A stretch of 64,000 bases of DNA from Ricinus communis (lineage: Eukaryota > Streptophyta > Magnoliopsida > Malpighiales > Euphorbiaceae). How positions within the stretch are numbered: the first letter of the stretch is position 1; each line of letters opens with the position of its first letter. Positions 1 through 11,526 of the stretch are shown one piece after another. The notes under the pieces are model-generated. The model searched no databases, was not told the DNA's origin, and saw only the letters and a program-made list of their open reading frames with translations. Made by a program: the position numbers and the translations under genes. The stretch is taken from contig NC_063257.1 of the NCBI RefSeq assembly GCF_019578655.1, positions 33,408,242 to 33,472,241 of the forward strand, written 5' to 3'.

Positions 1-1532
1 AAATCTAGCTATTACAACCAACTAAAAAAATGAATGAAAAAAACCTAAAACTAAATTACAATACACAAAATTGGTCCAAATACACAGAAAATCCAAATTA
101 AGGCACAAAATGCTGAAGGACCGATCGGCTGAGGACACAGAGCTGATCGGCTCTAGAAATTTGGCTTTCTGTGACTTTTCTTGAAATTTTCACTCTCTAG
201 AGCCAATTTTACATGCACATAAGGTCAAAAATGATTAGAAACATAAAATAATGAAATAAAAGTGTGCAAAACAAATTAAGCAAAATAAAACACATGGAAA
301 ATAACATAAACATAAAGGATATAAAACTGGTAGAAGGCCAAAGCATCTTATATGGAAAATATTCTAGATTTAAATATACAGCCCTAGGATTCTCATATGA
401 TTACATAATCATTAATAAAAGGATACAAATCATATAATCTTAATCTTTCTAATAATTAGATTTCAAATCCAGCACATGACATATTATCATATTTAATTCC
501 TAGCATAAATCATATAATTAGATTCAAAATCCAATAAAATCAAAACATATTAATTCAAGAAAAATCCTAATCTAATCATGTAATTCATATGGATCATACA
601 AAATAACTAAAAAAAAAACCAATCCTAATCATGTTTCTAAAACATAAATAAAAGAACCAATTTGTAAAGATAGGGATGCTGATGATGTTGGATTTGGAGA
701 ATCCTCAAGTTGTCACCATTGGATGCTGATCTTCGAGTCTCTGCAGATGATGAGGCGGTGGAAGCGAATATTAGTTGAGAATCTAGTGCTGCTTGGGTTT
801 GAGAAATCTTTTGTCTTTCAAAAATAAGTTTCTAAATCTCTAGTTCTTACTTAATGACTTTCCTTTAATTGAAGCTCCAATAATTGATGTGTGTCACTCT
901 AGTAATTAATTAATGTAGCTAACCTTAGACCTAGGCTATATTATTCTATTTGTAGGAGTAGGGTTAGGAACTGTAAAGGAGCAGATAACTATGCAATTAT
1001 TTTAATTAACAAATCAATCGATTATTTTTCCTCTTACAAGATTAATATCAATAAAATAAAATAAAATCTAATAAATTAAATAATTATCACTAAATATATT
1101 TAAAAGTCCCAATAATTATCACAAATATCTTATAAAAACTTCTTTTTTAGCAATTTTGGCATTTTAGGTCAAAAATACATGTGAAACGACGTCAAATTTC
1201 GGAAAATAGCCAATTGTCTCTATGCTAAGCCAACCAGCTCTATGTAGAGCTGATTCGACTGTACGTAGAGCCAATTGGCTCTAAGGAGAAAAAAATTTCG
1301 AAGATTTTGACAATTTAGTCTTTGAATTTGTAAAAGACTGTTGTTTCACCCCTCCAACTTAAGTTTTTTTGACAATTAGGTCCAAATTGATCTATAGAAG
1401 TAATCTCAAGTCCAATTATTCTCAACCTTACTTGGATTCGCCCCATCTTTAATCTCTCGAGACTCAAGAAAGGCAATATTATCGGGTTTTTATAATTATC
1501 TCGATATTTGGATAAGGAAATGGATATTGACA
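1..1532 (-). repeat. Tat/Ogre-like LTR, minus orientation, cut by window edge
   Basis: This stretch aligns by eye with the complete LTR at 15676-17880, reading in the same direction. It has the same order of landmarks: a first quasi-palindromic GAGCCGATCGGCTC-type cluster near 120-160, the segment with the words 'gatcttcgagtctctgcag' near 730, and a second palindrome cluster at 1210-1290. It ends with a TTGACA terminus at 1527-1532, which matches the GCTGACA end of the 15676-17880 copy. The start lies outside the window, so it could be a solo LTR or the 5' LTR of a minus-strand element continuing to the left. Confidence 0.75.
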
Positions 1533-2203
1533 CTCATCATACATACTCAAATATGTTCTTTTTCTTTAGTATAGCAAATTATCATCTTTAGTGTTTATCT
1601 TTGCTTAATTTGTTTATTTGCAAGTTTTTAGTGCCTTGTTAATACAAACTTACTACAATTTAATCCAAATATAATTTGGTTGTGAGTTAGCATAGCAAAA
1701 AAAGGGAAAAGAAAAAAAGAAAGAAAGAAATACCATAAGAAAATATTATGGTTTTTGATAAAGTTGAGTTTTTAAATTCAATCCGGCCAAAACCAATCTA
1801 AGTCATTGTTTGAGTGCAAAATTCAAGTCCTTTGCCATATTTCAATTTTGATCTCTCTTAGAGTTGCATTTGGAATAGTTTAAACACCTATTTCAAGTTT
1901 TATTATTTTTGTTTTGTTTGGTCTTTGTCTTTGTTTGTTGTGTTTTTCTTGATTCCTATAGTCAAATTTGAATTTAGTTTTTGCTTTGTTTGGTATATTA
2001 AATCTAATATGATTAGTAGTTTAAGTTTCAAAAGAACTGTAAGAAAGAATTTGAGAGGGAAACGACAAGTGGTGGGCTAATTAGAGGGTAAAAGGCCAAT
2101 TGAGTGAAACACGAGTGTGAGTGACATCCTTTGAGTGTAAACATGTGAGGGAATATTACTTATGAGGTTTCTTTGTTCTTTTTGTATTTTATTGTAGATT
2201 ATC
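1533..2203 (+). other. Non-coding leader of a chromovirus-like element
   Basis: No open frame is visible here. The stretch is T-rich and lies directly upstream of a recognisable gag start at 2204, so it is probably the 5' untranslated leader of the plus-strand chromovirus-like fragment. No LTR or primer binding site of that element is visible; the sequence abuts the Tat LTR that ends at 1532. Confidence 0.4.
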
Positions 2204-2727
2204 ATGACTGATCCATCGAAACTGACCATGGCATAAGTCATGGAACATTTGGAACATATAGGGAGACAACTTTAAGAGTTTAGTTATCGAGTGGAAAGGG
2301 GGGGAACAAATCGAAATGCCACCAATGACAATGCCAACAACATCAACCAACACACACTCAGACAAGTTCGTAGAGGAAGATGGTATGATAAAGATAATAA
2401 GTTCGTTGATGATAATGTACAATGACATATAATGCAATATAATAATCTTGGGAGTATAAATATGCATGGCAAGAGTGATACCGAAGCACACTAGCATGGG
2501 AAAGAAAGGTGGAATTTATGTCCGATTGTTACAACTACTCCAAGGAAAAGAAAATCAAGCTTGTTATTGTTGAGTTATTGAACTATGCATTGGTATGGTG
2601 GGACCAACTAAAAGTTTCAAGGAAGTAGAAAGAAGAACATATCTACATGGCAAGAGATGAAGAATATCATACGAAAGAGGTTTATGCCAAATAACTATTA
2701 TAGAGGTTCGCACAATTTATTTCAAAG
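2204..2727 (+). pseudogene. gag: Gag, N-terminal part (chromovirus-like), broken
   Basis: This is a decayed gag capsid gene. Read across frames it matches the gag of the element at 24755-32324: a HGKSD motif and the conserved VWWDQL segment (about 2591-2610) appear in the same order. In-frame stops occur (for example 2234-2236) and the frame shifts several times. The gene is cut at 2727 by a solo Tat LTR and resumes at 4966. The flanks CAAAG and CAAGG look like the target-site duplication of that insertion. Capsid assembly would be its normal role; this copy cannot encode a working protein. Confidence 0.7.
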
Positions 2728-4965
2728 TGTCAACACCCGTTTTTCGGATCTAGATATTGAGAGAATTATGACATCGCTATGATGAAAGTTATTACTTTTT
2801 AAGTTACGAGAAATTGAGGACAGTCAAATCACAACTAGAGTTACAATAATTTTGCTAAATATTACTTTTTGAAATAAAAAATTGGACTAAATTGACCAAA
2901 AAAATTAAATTTTAGGGTCAAAATCAGTCAAATGGCCAAGTTTAGGGGATAAAACATAAGTTTCTGTAATTTTGCTAGCTTACAGAGCCAATAGGCTTTA
3001 CACAGTACCGGTCGGCTCTACGCAATGCCGCTTGGCCCAAAAATTAGATTTTCGCATCGTTTTTCAATATTTTTCCGACTTTAAACATCAACAATTATTA
3101 AAATATGTCTTTTAGAAGGTCTTATTGATAATTATTCAAATTTTTATATATTTTTATAATTTATTCAATATTTATCCTTCAACACTTTTGATAAGTCCAA
3201 AAATAATATTTTTAATTATTGATGATTATCAAACAACTAAAGAATGTATATCCAAGACTCTAGAGCTTTCTTAATCATTCTTTATAAATAGAAAAGGAAA
3301 TCCTGGGCTTGGAGGGTTAGCAATCGTTGGCAAAGAACGATAGTAAGTTTTGAAGCAACATACATAAACTCCCCAAAACTAAACATTTTGCCAAAAACAC
3401 TCTAGATTCCTACCCAATCTTTAATTCAACCTCTTCCTCTATTCCTGAGATTCAAGGATCTGCACAATACAATGACAACCTAAGGGTTTCAAGACATTCA
3501 TCATCATCTCTCTTATGTTCTTTGCGTCTTTTCTTATTGCTTTTATTAGAAGCATGTTAGGTTCGATGTAATTGCCTTCTAAGAATTATTTTTTTTATGT
3601 CATATATGCTTAGAATTAATTTCTTGTATGATTTACATGTTTCTTTAATATACATATTTCTTGGGTTTTGAAACAAATAACTTTTGATTCTCAGGTTTTG
3701 AATCTAATAATCATGTGTATAGATCAAAGTGCTAGGTTTATTTCTCTCTGATGATAATTTATATATATTGGCATGAGTTAATTAGATTTTCATGATTAGC
3801 TTAATATCTATTTTTTTAGAAAGTTGCCATGATAAGAAGTTTTGTCTACTGTAAGTTTACTTTTTAATTGTTTTAATGTATTCTTGCCTTAAAAACTAGT
3901 TATTTTGTATATTATATGTGTACTAATCATGTTTTATGTGTTCTATGCATGTAATACTAGAGTTTTGAAGTTGAAGCACCAAAATTAAACCAAATCGATC
4001 TAGATAGAAGCCTAGATCCGATTGGCTCTATGCACAACTGATTGGCTCTATGCACACCTAATCGGCTATGCATAGAGTCGACCGGCTCTGTGATGCAGCC
4101 AGTCGACTATTCGTCTTAAATTAGCCCTAGTTCATGAATCTCGAGCCCCTTTGCTTATTTTTGCCAATTTTGATACATTTAGTCCTTTTTTAAGTTTATT
4201 AGTTGTGGGAAGGGTTGTAATAATTAGTTTTAACTACTTTTCTTTATTTTACTTTTTATTTTGCTTGATGTTTGATGGATGGATGGATAACGAATACCTA
4301 CTGAATGGTTGTTAATAAAATTAGACACCTATACTTAGGCTTTAAAACATTACATTAGTTTAACATATTGGTAAACTAGGCCTAAGTTAAAACCTGTTTA
4401 GACTTAGCAGGCTTTGCCATGTCTAAATTAATTAATCAACTCAATTAGATTAGGATTAACTAGACCTTGGCATGCAAATGGTAGCCCACTAGGATAAAAA
4501 GTTGGTAATCAAAAGCATAATTTATAATTGGGCTAGACTAAGTGGGCTTCCTTATATATAATTGACTAGTTAACTTAGGCTAACAATATAAATGAGAATT
4601 GGGCTTAACTAAAATGGGCTAGAATTAGACGGACCTCACATGTTGTAGTGCTTAATGTGTAAAATTATGTTGCATTTACAGGGAATAACCATTAAATAAT
4701 AAAATTAAAAATTGGGATACACAAATAAGGAAGTTGGCTTTCGGATTCATCTTTGGATGTGCCGCAGCTTCCTTATGGAATCAAGTACACCACTCAATTA
4801 GTAACGGTGTCTTAGAGAATTACCTGGGTGGCGACTTCTTTTCTCTGCGCTAGTCTCTATGACTAGTTAGCGCGTTCTGAATTAGGTTGAAAAGTCTTGG
4901 AGTACCGTAATCGCTAAAGACGCTTGGGTGCATGCCTGAAACTGTCGCTCCTATAAAGGCTTACA
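2728..4965 (+). mobile_element. Solo LTR of the Tat/Ogre-like family
   Basis: The 2238-bp sequence starts TGTCAACACCCG and ends GGCTTACA (TG...CA). It contains the landmarks of the other plus-oriented Tat LTRs at 20136-22381 and 56221-58351: a TATAAATAG box at about 3282-3290, palindrome clusters at about 2985-3030 and 3990-4115, and the terminal block with TTGGGTGCATGCCTGAAACT. Its flanks are gag of another element on both sides, with CAAAG (2723-2727) and CAAGG (4966-4970) as a 5-bp target duplication with one mismatch. No internal region is present, so it is a solo LTR produced by LTR-LTR recombination. Confidence 0.85.
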
Positions 4966-5500
4966 CAAGGTTCGCGAAGTGTTGAGGAATATTATCAAGA
5001 GATGGAGGTGACCTTGATTCGTGCCAAGATTAAAGAAGACCATGAGAAAACCATGGCTCATTTCTTGAACGGGCTAAACAAGAAAATTGTTAATATTATG
5101 GAGTTAGAGGATATGTACCACATGACATTCAAAGTGGAAAAGCAATTGAAGGGAAAAACTTTCAAGGCCTAGCTTGTCTAGTACAACATCTAATTAAAAG
5201 CATGGAGAAGTGGAGAGAAGAGCATCTTGAAGCCTAAGTTTGATAATAATAATGGAGGTAAAAAAAGAAGGGAGTGCAAGTCTATTTGAGATGCCTAAAG
5301 CCAAGATAAGCAATATTGAGTGTTATAAGTGCAAAGGAAGATGGCATATGCAATGAGATTATCCAAACAAGAAGACCATGATTCTTGTTAATGGAGAGTG
5401 TGATAGTAAAGATGAAGAGGATGAGATGCCACCGCTTGAAGAAGCAAGCGACATAGAAGATGATTTGAGGGAAGTTAATGATAAAGAATTCTAGTTGCAA
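4966..5500 (+). pseudogene. gag: Gag, C-terminal part with zinc knuckle (chromovirus-like)
   Basis: This continues the gag interrupted at 2727. The first codons read QGSRSVEEYYQEME, the counterpart of QGSKSVEEYWQSIE in the minus-strand gag near 30190. A nucleic-acid-binding zinc knuckle of the CX2C...H type follows at about 5320-5370 (CYKCKGRWHMQ, then a stop and DYPN), so the last cysteine is lost and a stop interrupts it. An acidic linker like that at 29640-29760 of the intact-boundary element comes next. Several stops are present. Confidence 0.7.
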
Positions 5501-6160
5501 GACGTTCTTTAAGTGTTCAAGCAAAGGTGGAAAAGGAAGATGAGCAACGTGACTACATCTTCATAAAAGATATCGAATTTAAGATAAGGTATGTTGCTTG
5601 ATTATTGATAGTGGAAGTTGTACCAATACTTATAGCACTTATTTGGTGAAAAAACTTAACTTGCCTACACTGAAGCATCAAAAGCCATATAATTTGCAAT
5701 GGTTAAATGATTGCAGGAAAGTTAGAGTTACCAAATGATGTCTAGTTTCTTTCTTTATAGGTAAATATGTTGATGAAGATCTTTTTGATGTTGTCCCCAT
5801 GCAAGTTGGCCATGTACTTTTGGGTCGTCCATGACAATTTGATAGGAGAGTAAAATATGATGATACTCTAATAGGTATTCTTTTTGTAATGAATGGAAAA
5901 AATATTGTACTTTTACCTTTATCATCAAAAGAAGTGTATCATGATCAAAGAATTTTAAGAGAGAGAGAATGCGCATATGTGAGAGAAAAAGAAAAAAATG
6001 TGCAACAAAAGGAGAGTTGTGTGAAAAACAATGAGAGACGTGAGCAAAAATTGGATGCATAAAATAATGGAAAAAGGAGAGCAAAGAGTAGGTGCACAAA
6101 AAAAAGGAGAGGTGCATGCAAAAGGTAAGATTTAGTGAAAAAAGAAACAAGTGAGATTTC
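5501..6160 (+). pseudogene. Retroviral-type aspartic protease region, broken
   Basis: The IDSGSCTN active-site motif is readable at about 5603-5628. The segments LPTLKHQKPYNLQWLNDC and VPMQVGHVLLGRP follow in frame pieces up to about 5835, matching the protease of the element at 24755-32324. A lysine/glutamate-rich stretch (about 5950-6150) matches the charged tail there. Stops and frameshifts make it a pseudogene. Homology stops at about 6160, where a remnant of a Tat LTR begins; the rest of pol is missing, so a deletion probably joined the two elements. Confidence 0.65.
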
Positions 6161-6234
6161 GTGTTCCCATTAGGTTGAAAAGCCTTGCAGTGCCATAGAG
6201 ACACTTGGGTGCGCACTCGAAATTGCCACCCACA
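6161..6234 (+). repeat. Remnant of the 5' LTR of Tat copy C
   Basis: About 74 bp match the last bases of the complete plus-oriented Tat LTRs (AGGTTGAAAAGCCTTGCAGT, then TTGGGTGCGCAC and CCACCCACA). It directly precedes a primer binding site, which marks it as the 3' end of a 5' LTR. The other 2.1 kb of this LTR are gone. Confidence 0.75.
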
Positions 6235-6235
6235 G

Positions 6236-6253
6236 TGGCGACTCCACTAGGGA
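6236..6253 (+). other. Primer binding site of Tat copy C (tRNA-Arg type)
   Basis: TGGCGACTCCACTAGGGA lies one base after the LTR end. The same 18-mer, with one or two substitutions, sits one base inside the LTR in copies A, B and D. From knowledge of Ogre/Tat elements, this sequence is complementary to the 3' end of a plant tRNA-Arg. The tRNA itself is not in the window, so the amino acid identity comes from family knowledge. Confidence 0.8.
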
Positions 6254-7110
6254 TAAGAGAAGATGATTCCAATGTAGTTTTATCTTTAATTTTATTATTT
6301 AATGAATGGTTCTTGCATTACTACACCATTTTCACACATTGTGCACTTTGCTCCCTATTGCCCTGATGGCATCGGTTAATGGTTCTTTGATTCCACTCGA
6401 ACCTTGGAATTGCGACACTAGCTAACCATCACTCACAAGTAATGAGTGAATTTTCTTCGTCGCATGGACCCTTAAGTGGGGAGACAAGCTAAGGAAGAGC
6501 ATTTCTTACTTGTGGGAGCCTCTTATTCTTACCTAAGACTTAACTCATAGTAATGACAATAGTAACCTCCTCTAGAAACCTTGATGCTTGCTATCTGAAA
6601 TGTCTCTCCTTATAAGTACTTAAGCCTACATATTGGCAAGCCTTGGCCCAAAGACATGTAGAATTAGGCTTCAAGCCCAAAATATACAGGCTTTACACTT
6701 ATACTGAGAAACATTGCCTTGTTTATTTTAAATATGATTTTGAGAGATTATGGCACGCACGTCGGATCTACTATCCCCTGTTGGTAGGAAGCATAAACCC
6801 AAAATCTTAGGGAAGAAAGACTCACCATGAATCGTGTACAAGAGAAATAAGGTTGGAAGGATGCTTTGTATATTAATGTGTATGCTAACCCCTTTTGTTT
6901 TTTATCCTTATGCATAACACTCGCATCATACATCTCATGCACTAGATGCATCATACTAACCCTTTTATTTTTAGCCATATAAACACTCCTTTAGGTTAGA
7001 GGAGACAAGACAGTGGAAGGGTAAAGAGGATACCAATCTTACCTAGAATCTAGACTGTATTAGAGCTCATTGAAAAGCCAAGACATCAAGCTTCCATAAG
7101 CGAGATTGAA
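6254..7110 (+). other. Leader region of Tat copy C, non-coding
   Basis: This untranslated leader between the primer site and gag aligns with 58371-59090 (copy A) and, in reverse, 14946-15656 (copy B) and 42191-42818 (copy D). Shared words include a block with GGGGAGACAAGC and ACCCTTAAGTGGGG near 6470. No open frame is supported. Confidence 0.6.
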
Positions 7111-7863
7111 GCTAATCTAAAATGACCAATGAAAGAGCTAATGAGTAGGATGTTGAGATCCTCAAGAATGCCGTTATCGACGATCTGATGGGTGTGATCC
7201 AAGAGGAACTCCAACAACTATTGGCCGGGATGGCTGCAAACCAAGCTTCACCTGCTGCTCCAATTGCACCAGCTAATCCCCCAACTGCCATTAGCCTAGT
7301 TGCAGTTGTAATTGACACTGCTGCTGTAATTGCTGTTGCTAGTACTACTGCCAATGCTAATGCTAAAGACCCTGGTAGAAGAGGAGTACCCCAAAATTTC
7401 TAGGATTCTGATAAATATGTGTTGGACCAAGCCAAGAGGGAAATGGCTCTTGCCACTAATGAAGCTGTAAGTGGCTTAAGTGTTAGGCTTGACAAGATGC
7501 AAGGTGTACTAGAAATCAAAGGGTCGGACCTGATCTATAATTTTGAGGAATTAGTGTTGACTGGTGAGGACAAGCTTCCTGCATAGTTCAGGATGCCTGA
7601 GATGAACAAGTTCAATGGGATTGGTGATTTAAAGCAATATGTAACCATCATGGGAACTACATAGTTGAGTAGGACCTAAATTGTCAAGCTATTTGTACTA
7701 TCACTAGAAAACCTGCTGTGAACTAGTATAATGGTTTAGAAAAATCCGCCAAAGCTAAATGGCGCAACCTATGTAATTATTTTGTTAAACAATATGACTA
7801 TAATACTCAGTTGGAAGTCTCGATTAGAGATCTTGAGTCTACTAAGTAGAAGCTGAATGAGTC
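7111..7863 (+). pseudogene. gag: Tat copy C gag, first part
   Basis: The readable order is NERANE, then DVEILKNAVIDDLMGVIQEE, an alanine/proline-rich stretch (about 7200-7370), LDQAKREMALATNEAVSGLS, LDKMQGVLEIKG, and the gag core with PEMNKFNGIGDLK and SLEN. This is the Tat capsid region also seen in copies A and B. Stops are frequent (for example after NERANE, after PQNF and in PA*FRMPEM). The gene is interrupted at 7863 by copy B and continues at 17881. Confidence 0.75.
7859..7863. other. Target-site duplication GAGTC, left of copy B
   Basis: GAGTC occurs immediately before copy B (7859-7863) and immediately after it (17881-17885). Removing copy B and one GAGTC rejoins the gag sequence: codons for LNE on the left run into SFFDFLTRWRNK on the right, as in copy A near 59950. 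This proves an insertion rather than a chance junction. Confidence 0.9.
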
Positions 7864-9223
7864 TATGGTCGATAGTTTTGGGTGCGCACCTAAGTTTCTT
7901 TAGCGACTACCACATTGTAAAGCTTTTCAACATAATGGGAAACATGCTAATTAATCACTGAAACTAGCATGAATATGGGAGTCACCGCCGGAGTAATCGT
8001 CGGGACACTTTTACTAATAAGTGGCGTTTCTTAGATTCCATAAGGAAGCTTATGCTACAGAGTCCAATAGTGGATCTTGATGCCAACTTCCTTATATGTG
8101 TACGTTAGTCTTTAGTTTTATTTTTTAACAAGTTATTCCCTATAAATTCAAGTAATTTATACACAGGCATGCCAAAACAACACACATGATACACTTAAGT
8201 CTAGCCTATTTTATTCAACCCAGCCCGTATTATAATAGTTAGCCTAACTTCCTTATGAATTATGTGTAAGGCCCACCTAGTCTAGCCCAATTACATGTTA
8301 TGCTCTTGATTTCCAGCCTTTAAACCTAATAGACTACTTATTATGAGAAGGCCCATTCAGTGTGATCCTAATTCTAATTAGGTCCAAGCCCTAACTAAAC
8401 ATGCCAAAGCCTGCTAAGTCTACTTAGATTTTAGGGTTTTGGTTCAGTTAAAGTTGGTTAGCCTATTGGACTACCAAATTCATGTTAGATCAGTTTTTAA
8501 CCCCATTGTCTATGTGGCCCATTTTTTAATTAATCAATCATGTAATCATATATTTGATTAACATGTAAGAAAATAAATAAACAAAATAAAGTAAAAAGTA
8601 AAACCTAATTATTACAACCCGCCTACAACTACAATTGCAAAAAAAGAAAAAGACCTAAAAACTATACAGAAACCGAAATACATCAGAAAAATGTCCAAAA
8701 ATCAAAAGAATGTGGACTAGGCACGAACAATTGATCGCCTCTATGTATAGAGTCGATCGACTCAACACAGAGCTAATTGGGTCTGCACTGAGCTGATCGG
8801 CTTTAGAGTTTCCTGGGCTGTTTTCATCATTCGTCAGCTAAAATTTCATAAGCACATACATTAAAATTGATTAGAATAAAAATTAAATAGGATAAAATAT
8901 TAAAATAAAAGTAACAGAAGTCGATTAAACAATCAAAACCCTAAATTACTAAAAACCCTAATTATTATAAACTAACAGAAGGCAAATCAGAATAAGAAAA
9001 TCATGTTTAACAAGTTTAATTACCAAATCATAATGACAAATAAATCTAAATATTGACCCTATAATGTGTTTCTAATTAGATCTAAGAATCCTAATTGGCA
9101 AAATGTTAGATTTCAAAACCCTAAGTTCTTATTATTAGAATCAAACCCTATTAATATGCATATTTATAAAAAAAATAATCTAGTTATACTTATCATAGAT
9201 GAAAATCCTAATTATGTTTCTAA
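7864..9223 (-). repeat. Copy B 3' LTR, missing its U3 start
   Basis: It aligns with 15676-17032 of the 5' LTR from the shared terminal block (GGTGCGCACC near 7881) up to the word ATTATGTTTCTAA at 9211-9223. The part corresponding to 17033-17880, about 850 bp of the LTR start with its TATA region and second palindrome cluster, is absent. A deletion after insertion must have removed it together with the polypurine tract, since both are needed for replication. Confidence 0.8.
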
Positions 9224-10060
9224 TTTTCCTTTACTTGTAATTTTCTTTTGATTGCTGTAAAACTTGAGACCCTGTGTAGAGTTTTATTTTTGAAGATAAA
9301 ATATGGCTTTTGAGTTCTTTTTATTTCCACACTTATGTGAGCTTGCTCGTGCTGAAAATCAAGTAAACACCTTAAAAACACTGCCAAAATGGGTTAGAAA
9401 TCGCATCGGGAGGCTATACAGCCAAATCTCTTTTCTTTTATTATTTCCTTAACTTTTTCCTAAGCTTCCCTTTTGGGTTTTCAACTTAGTAGGTTATTGT
9501 CTTAACTTTTTCCTTAGTCGCCCTTTTGGGTTTTCAACTCAGCAGACTCTATTTTTGCCTAAGCCGCCCTTTCGGGTTTTCAACTTAGCTTTTTTTTTTT
9601 CTTTTCTTCTTCTTTTTGTCGATTTGGCTATAGGAGAAGCTTCAAACTTTGACTTCCCTTGACTTTTACCTGATTCAAGAGGACTCTAGAACTAGCTGCT
9701 CTATTTAAGGATGCATATGCAAATGCGAAGAGAAAAAATAGTTATGCTTCTTTTCAGGTCTCATTTTTTTTTGCTTAGAACTTGTAGTTTTGTTTTTCTT
9801 TCAGTTACTGTGTAAAATGGTAAATAGACATACATATGTTTGATAGCAATTCTAAATAATTCATTCATTTAGTAAAAGCTCAGATGGATACATTTTGATT
9901 TCTCACGGTATAACTTCTGTCATCAGCCAGTCTTTTCAGATTTTCTAGTTGATTACTTTCTCTCTCGTCCTGACTTTAGCCTGACCAGCCTTTTCAGGTT
10001 TTTCTTAGTAGGCTATCTTTTCTATTATTCTTTATTTTTTTCAATTTTATACATGGCATT
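9224..10060 (-). other. Copy B 3' untranslated region with short tandem repeats
   Basis: No coding frame is supported. Three related units at 9448-9595 share CCTTTTGGGTTTTCAACTTAG-like cores about 53 and 46 bp apart. Related words (CAGTCTTTTCAGATTTTCT, CAGCCTTTTCAGGTTTTTCT) recur near 9930 and 9990. Variable tandem repeats in the 3' region are a known habit of Tat/Ogre elements. Confidence 0.55.
9448..9595. repeat. Three degenerate ~50-bp tandem units
   Basis: The units begin CTTAACTTTTTCCTAAGC, CTTAACTTTTTCCTTAGTC and TTTTTGCCTAAGCCGCCC. Each is followed by CCCTTTTGGGTTTTCAACT or CCCTTTCGGGTTTTCAACT. Spacing between cores is 53 then 46 bp. Confidence 0.75.
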
Positions 10061-10960
10061 TCTTGATATGATCTATGTTGATTGGCTCAATGAACTCGTT
10101 CCTCTCTAGGTTTGAGATTTTAGCAGCACCTCTGGGCAAAATCTTATTTACCAAGTATGAGCCTTCCTAGTTCGGCCTGAACTTTCCTCTCAAGTCGCAT
10201 GCAGTAGTCCTGCATGCTTCAATACTAGGTCACCAGTTCTAATCTTTCCTGGCTTTACCTTCTTATTGAATGCCCTAGTTATAATTTTCTGATACAACTG
10301 TATGTGGTATGGGGTTTTCATCATTCTTTCATCAATAAAAGCCAATTGTTGGTATCTTTGCTCAACCCACTGGTATTTGAGTATTTCAGCCTACAACTCT
10401 CAAAGACTTTAACTCTAGCTCAACTAGGAAAGCCGCCTTAGTCCCGTAAACCATATAGTATGGTGTCTGCCCAATCAATGTTCGCTCGGTTGTCTGATAT
10501 TCTCAAAGTACAAAGGGTAATCGAAACGACCAAAACTTGTGATTCCACACGATCTTCGAAAGTATTTTCTTTAGATTCTTATTGGCTGCTTCAACCGCTC
10601 CATTCGCTTGAGGTCTATACGGAGAAGACTTGTGATGCTCGATCTTGTACTCCACTAGCAGATCTGCTGTCTCACCCATGAACTATACCCCATTATCCGT
10701 TACAATGTGATGTGGCACCCCGTATCTGCAGATTAGGTTCCTTTCTATAAATCTGGCCATCATACTTGCCCCCATGGTAGTGAATGACTCAGCTTTGACC
10801 CATTTCGAGAAGTAGTCGATTGCTATAACTATGAACCTGTAACCATTCGAGGGAGGCTTTAATTCTCTAATGATGTTCGATCCCTCAAGCTATAAAAGGC
10901 AAAGAGACGTTAAGTTGTGCAGCTCGGTTGGAGGCACGTGACTCAGGTCACTGTATAATG
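10061..10960 (-). pseudogene. Tat copy B integrase, broken
   Basis: Integrase would insert the cDNA into the genome. On the minus strand the core reads ARFIERNLICRYGVPHHIVT, DNGV, then YRPQANGAVEAANKNLKKIL (about 10560-10770), which keeps the second catalytic aspartate (TDNG) and the conserved glutamate (AVEAANK). The C-terminal part down to about 10100 is recognisable from the same words in copies D and E. Stops interrupt it. Upstream it joins RT sequence directly, so the N-terminal HHCC part and both RNase H domains are missing. Confidence 0.7.
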
Positions 10961-11526
10961 GCTACTCTCTGATAAGTTACCCCCACATCTTTTAGTTCAA
11001 AAAGCATAACCTTTAGTAGTATGCCCCTCACTCGATGATGAACGACATCTTTAGCTTATCCATTACTTCCATTATGATCTGATTGTACCTGGAGAACCCA
11101 GCTGTAAAGGAGTACATCATATTCGAAGCAGCACTGCCGACTATTACATCTATATGGGGCAGAGGAAAATCATCCTTTGGGATGCTTTATTCAAGTCTCG
11201 GTTATCCATACAAACTTGAACCTTACCATCCTTCTTCGGGATTGGAACTATGTTAGCCAACCATTTGAGGTAGTTAACTACCTCGAGGAAATTGGCCTTT
11301 ACCTGCTTAGCTACTCCTCTCGTATCTTCTCTGTCCATTCCGGCCTCAATCTTCTCATCTTCTGCTTGACCGGCTTGCTTTTTGAATGAGTTGGGATATG
11401 GTGCTTTGCTATTTTCTTGTCTAGACTTGGCATGTCATCGTAGGACTGAGCAAATATCACTTTTATTTTTTCTATTATTTCCTCAAATTCTCTCCTCTCT
11501 TCAGGAGTTACATCGTGAGCTATCAA
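10961..11526 (-). pseudogene. Tat copy B reverse transcriptase, N-terminal half only
   Basis: The frame starts in 11311-11526 with IFAQSYDDMPSLDKKIAKH and KPVKQKMRRLRPEWTEK. It continues in another frame with WLANIVPIPKKDGKVQVCMD and NRDLNKAS (11150-11338), the fingers/palm entry of Ty3-gypsy RT. It runs on to a GVTYQRVA-like remnant near 10985 and stops before the YxDD catalytic centre. The missing segment marks an internal deletion. Confidence 0.75.

Noticed and set aside
5755..6216. Minus-strand 153-aa hydrophobic frame that looks like a membrane protein
   Set aside because: Antisense of the charged tail of the plus-strand protease relic and of the adjoining LTR remnant; phenylalanine and leucine come from reverse-complemented lysine and glutamate codons.
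6236..6253. First read as part of a structural RNA gene because it recurs in several places
   Set aside because: Its constant position one base inside LTR ends shows it is a primer binding site.
7112..7354. 80-aa minus-strand frame rich in alanine and serine
   Set aside because: It is the antisense of the alanine-rich gag N-terminus of Tat copy C; the sense strand carries the recognisable protein.
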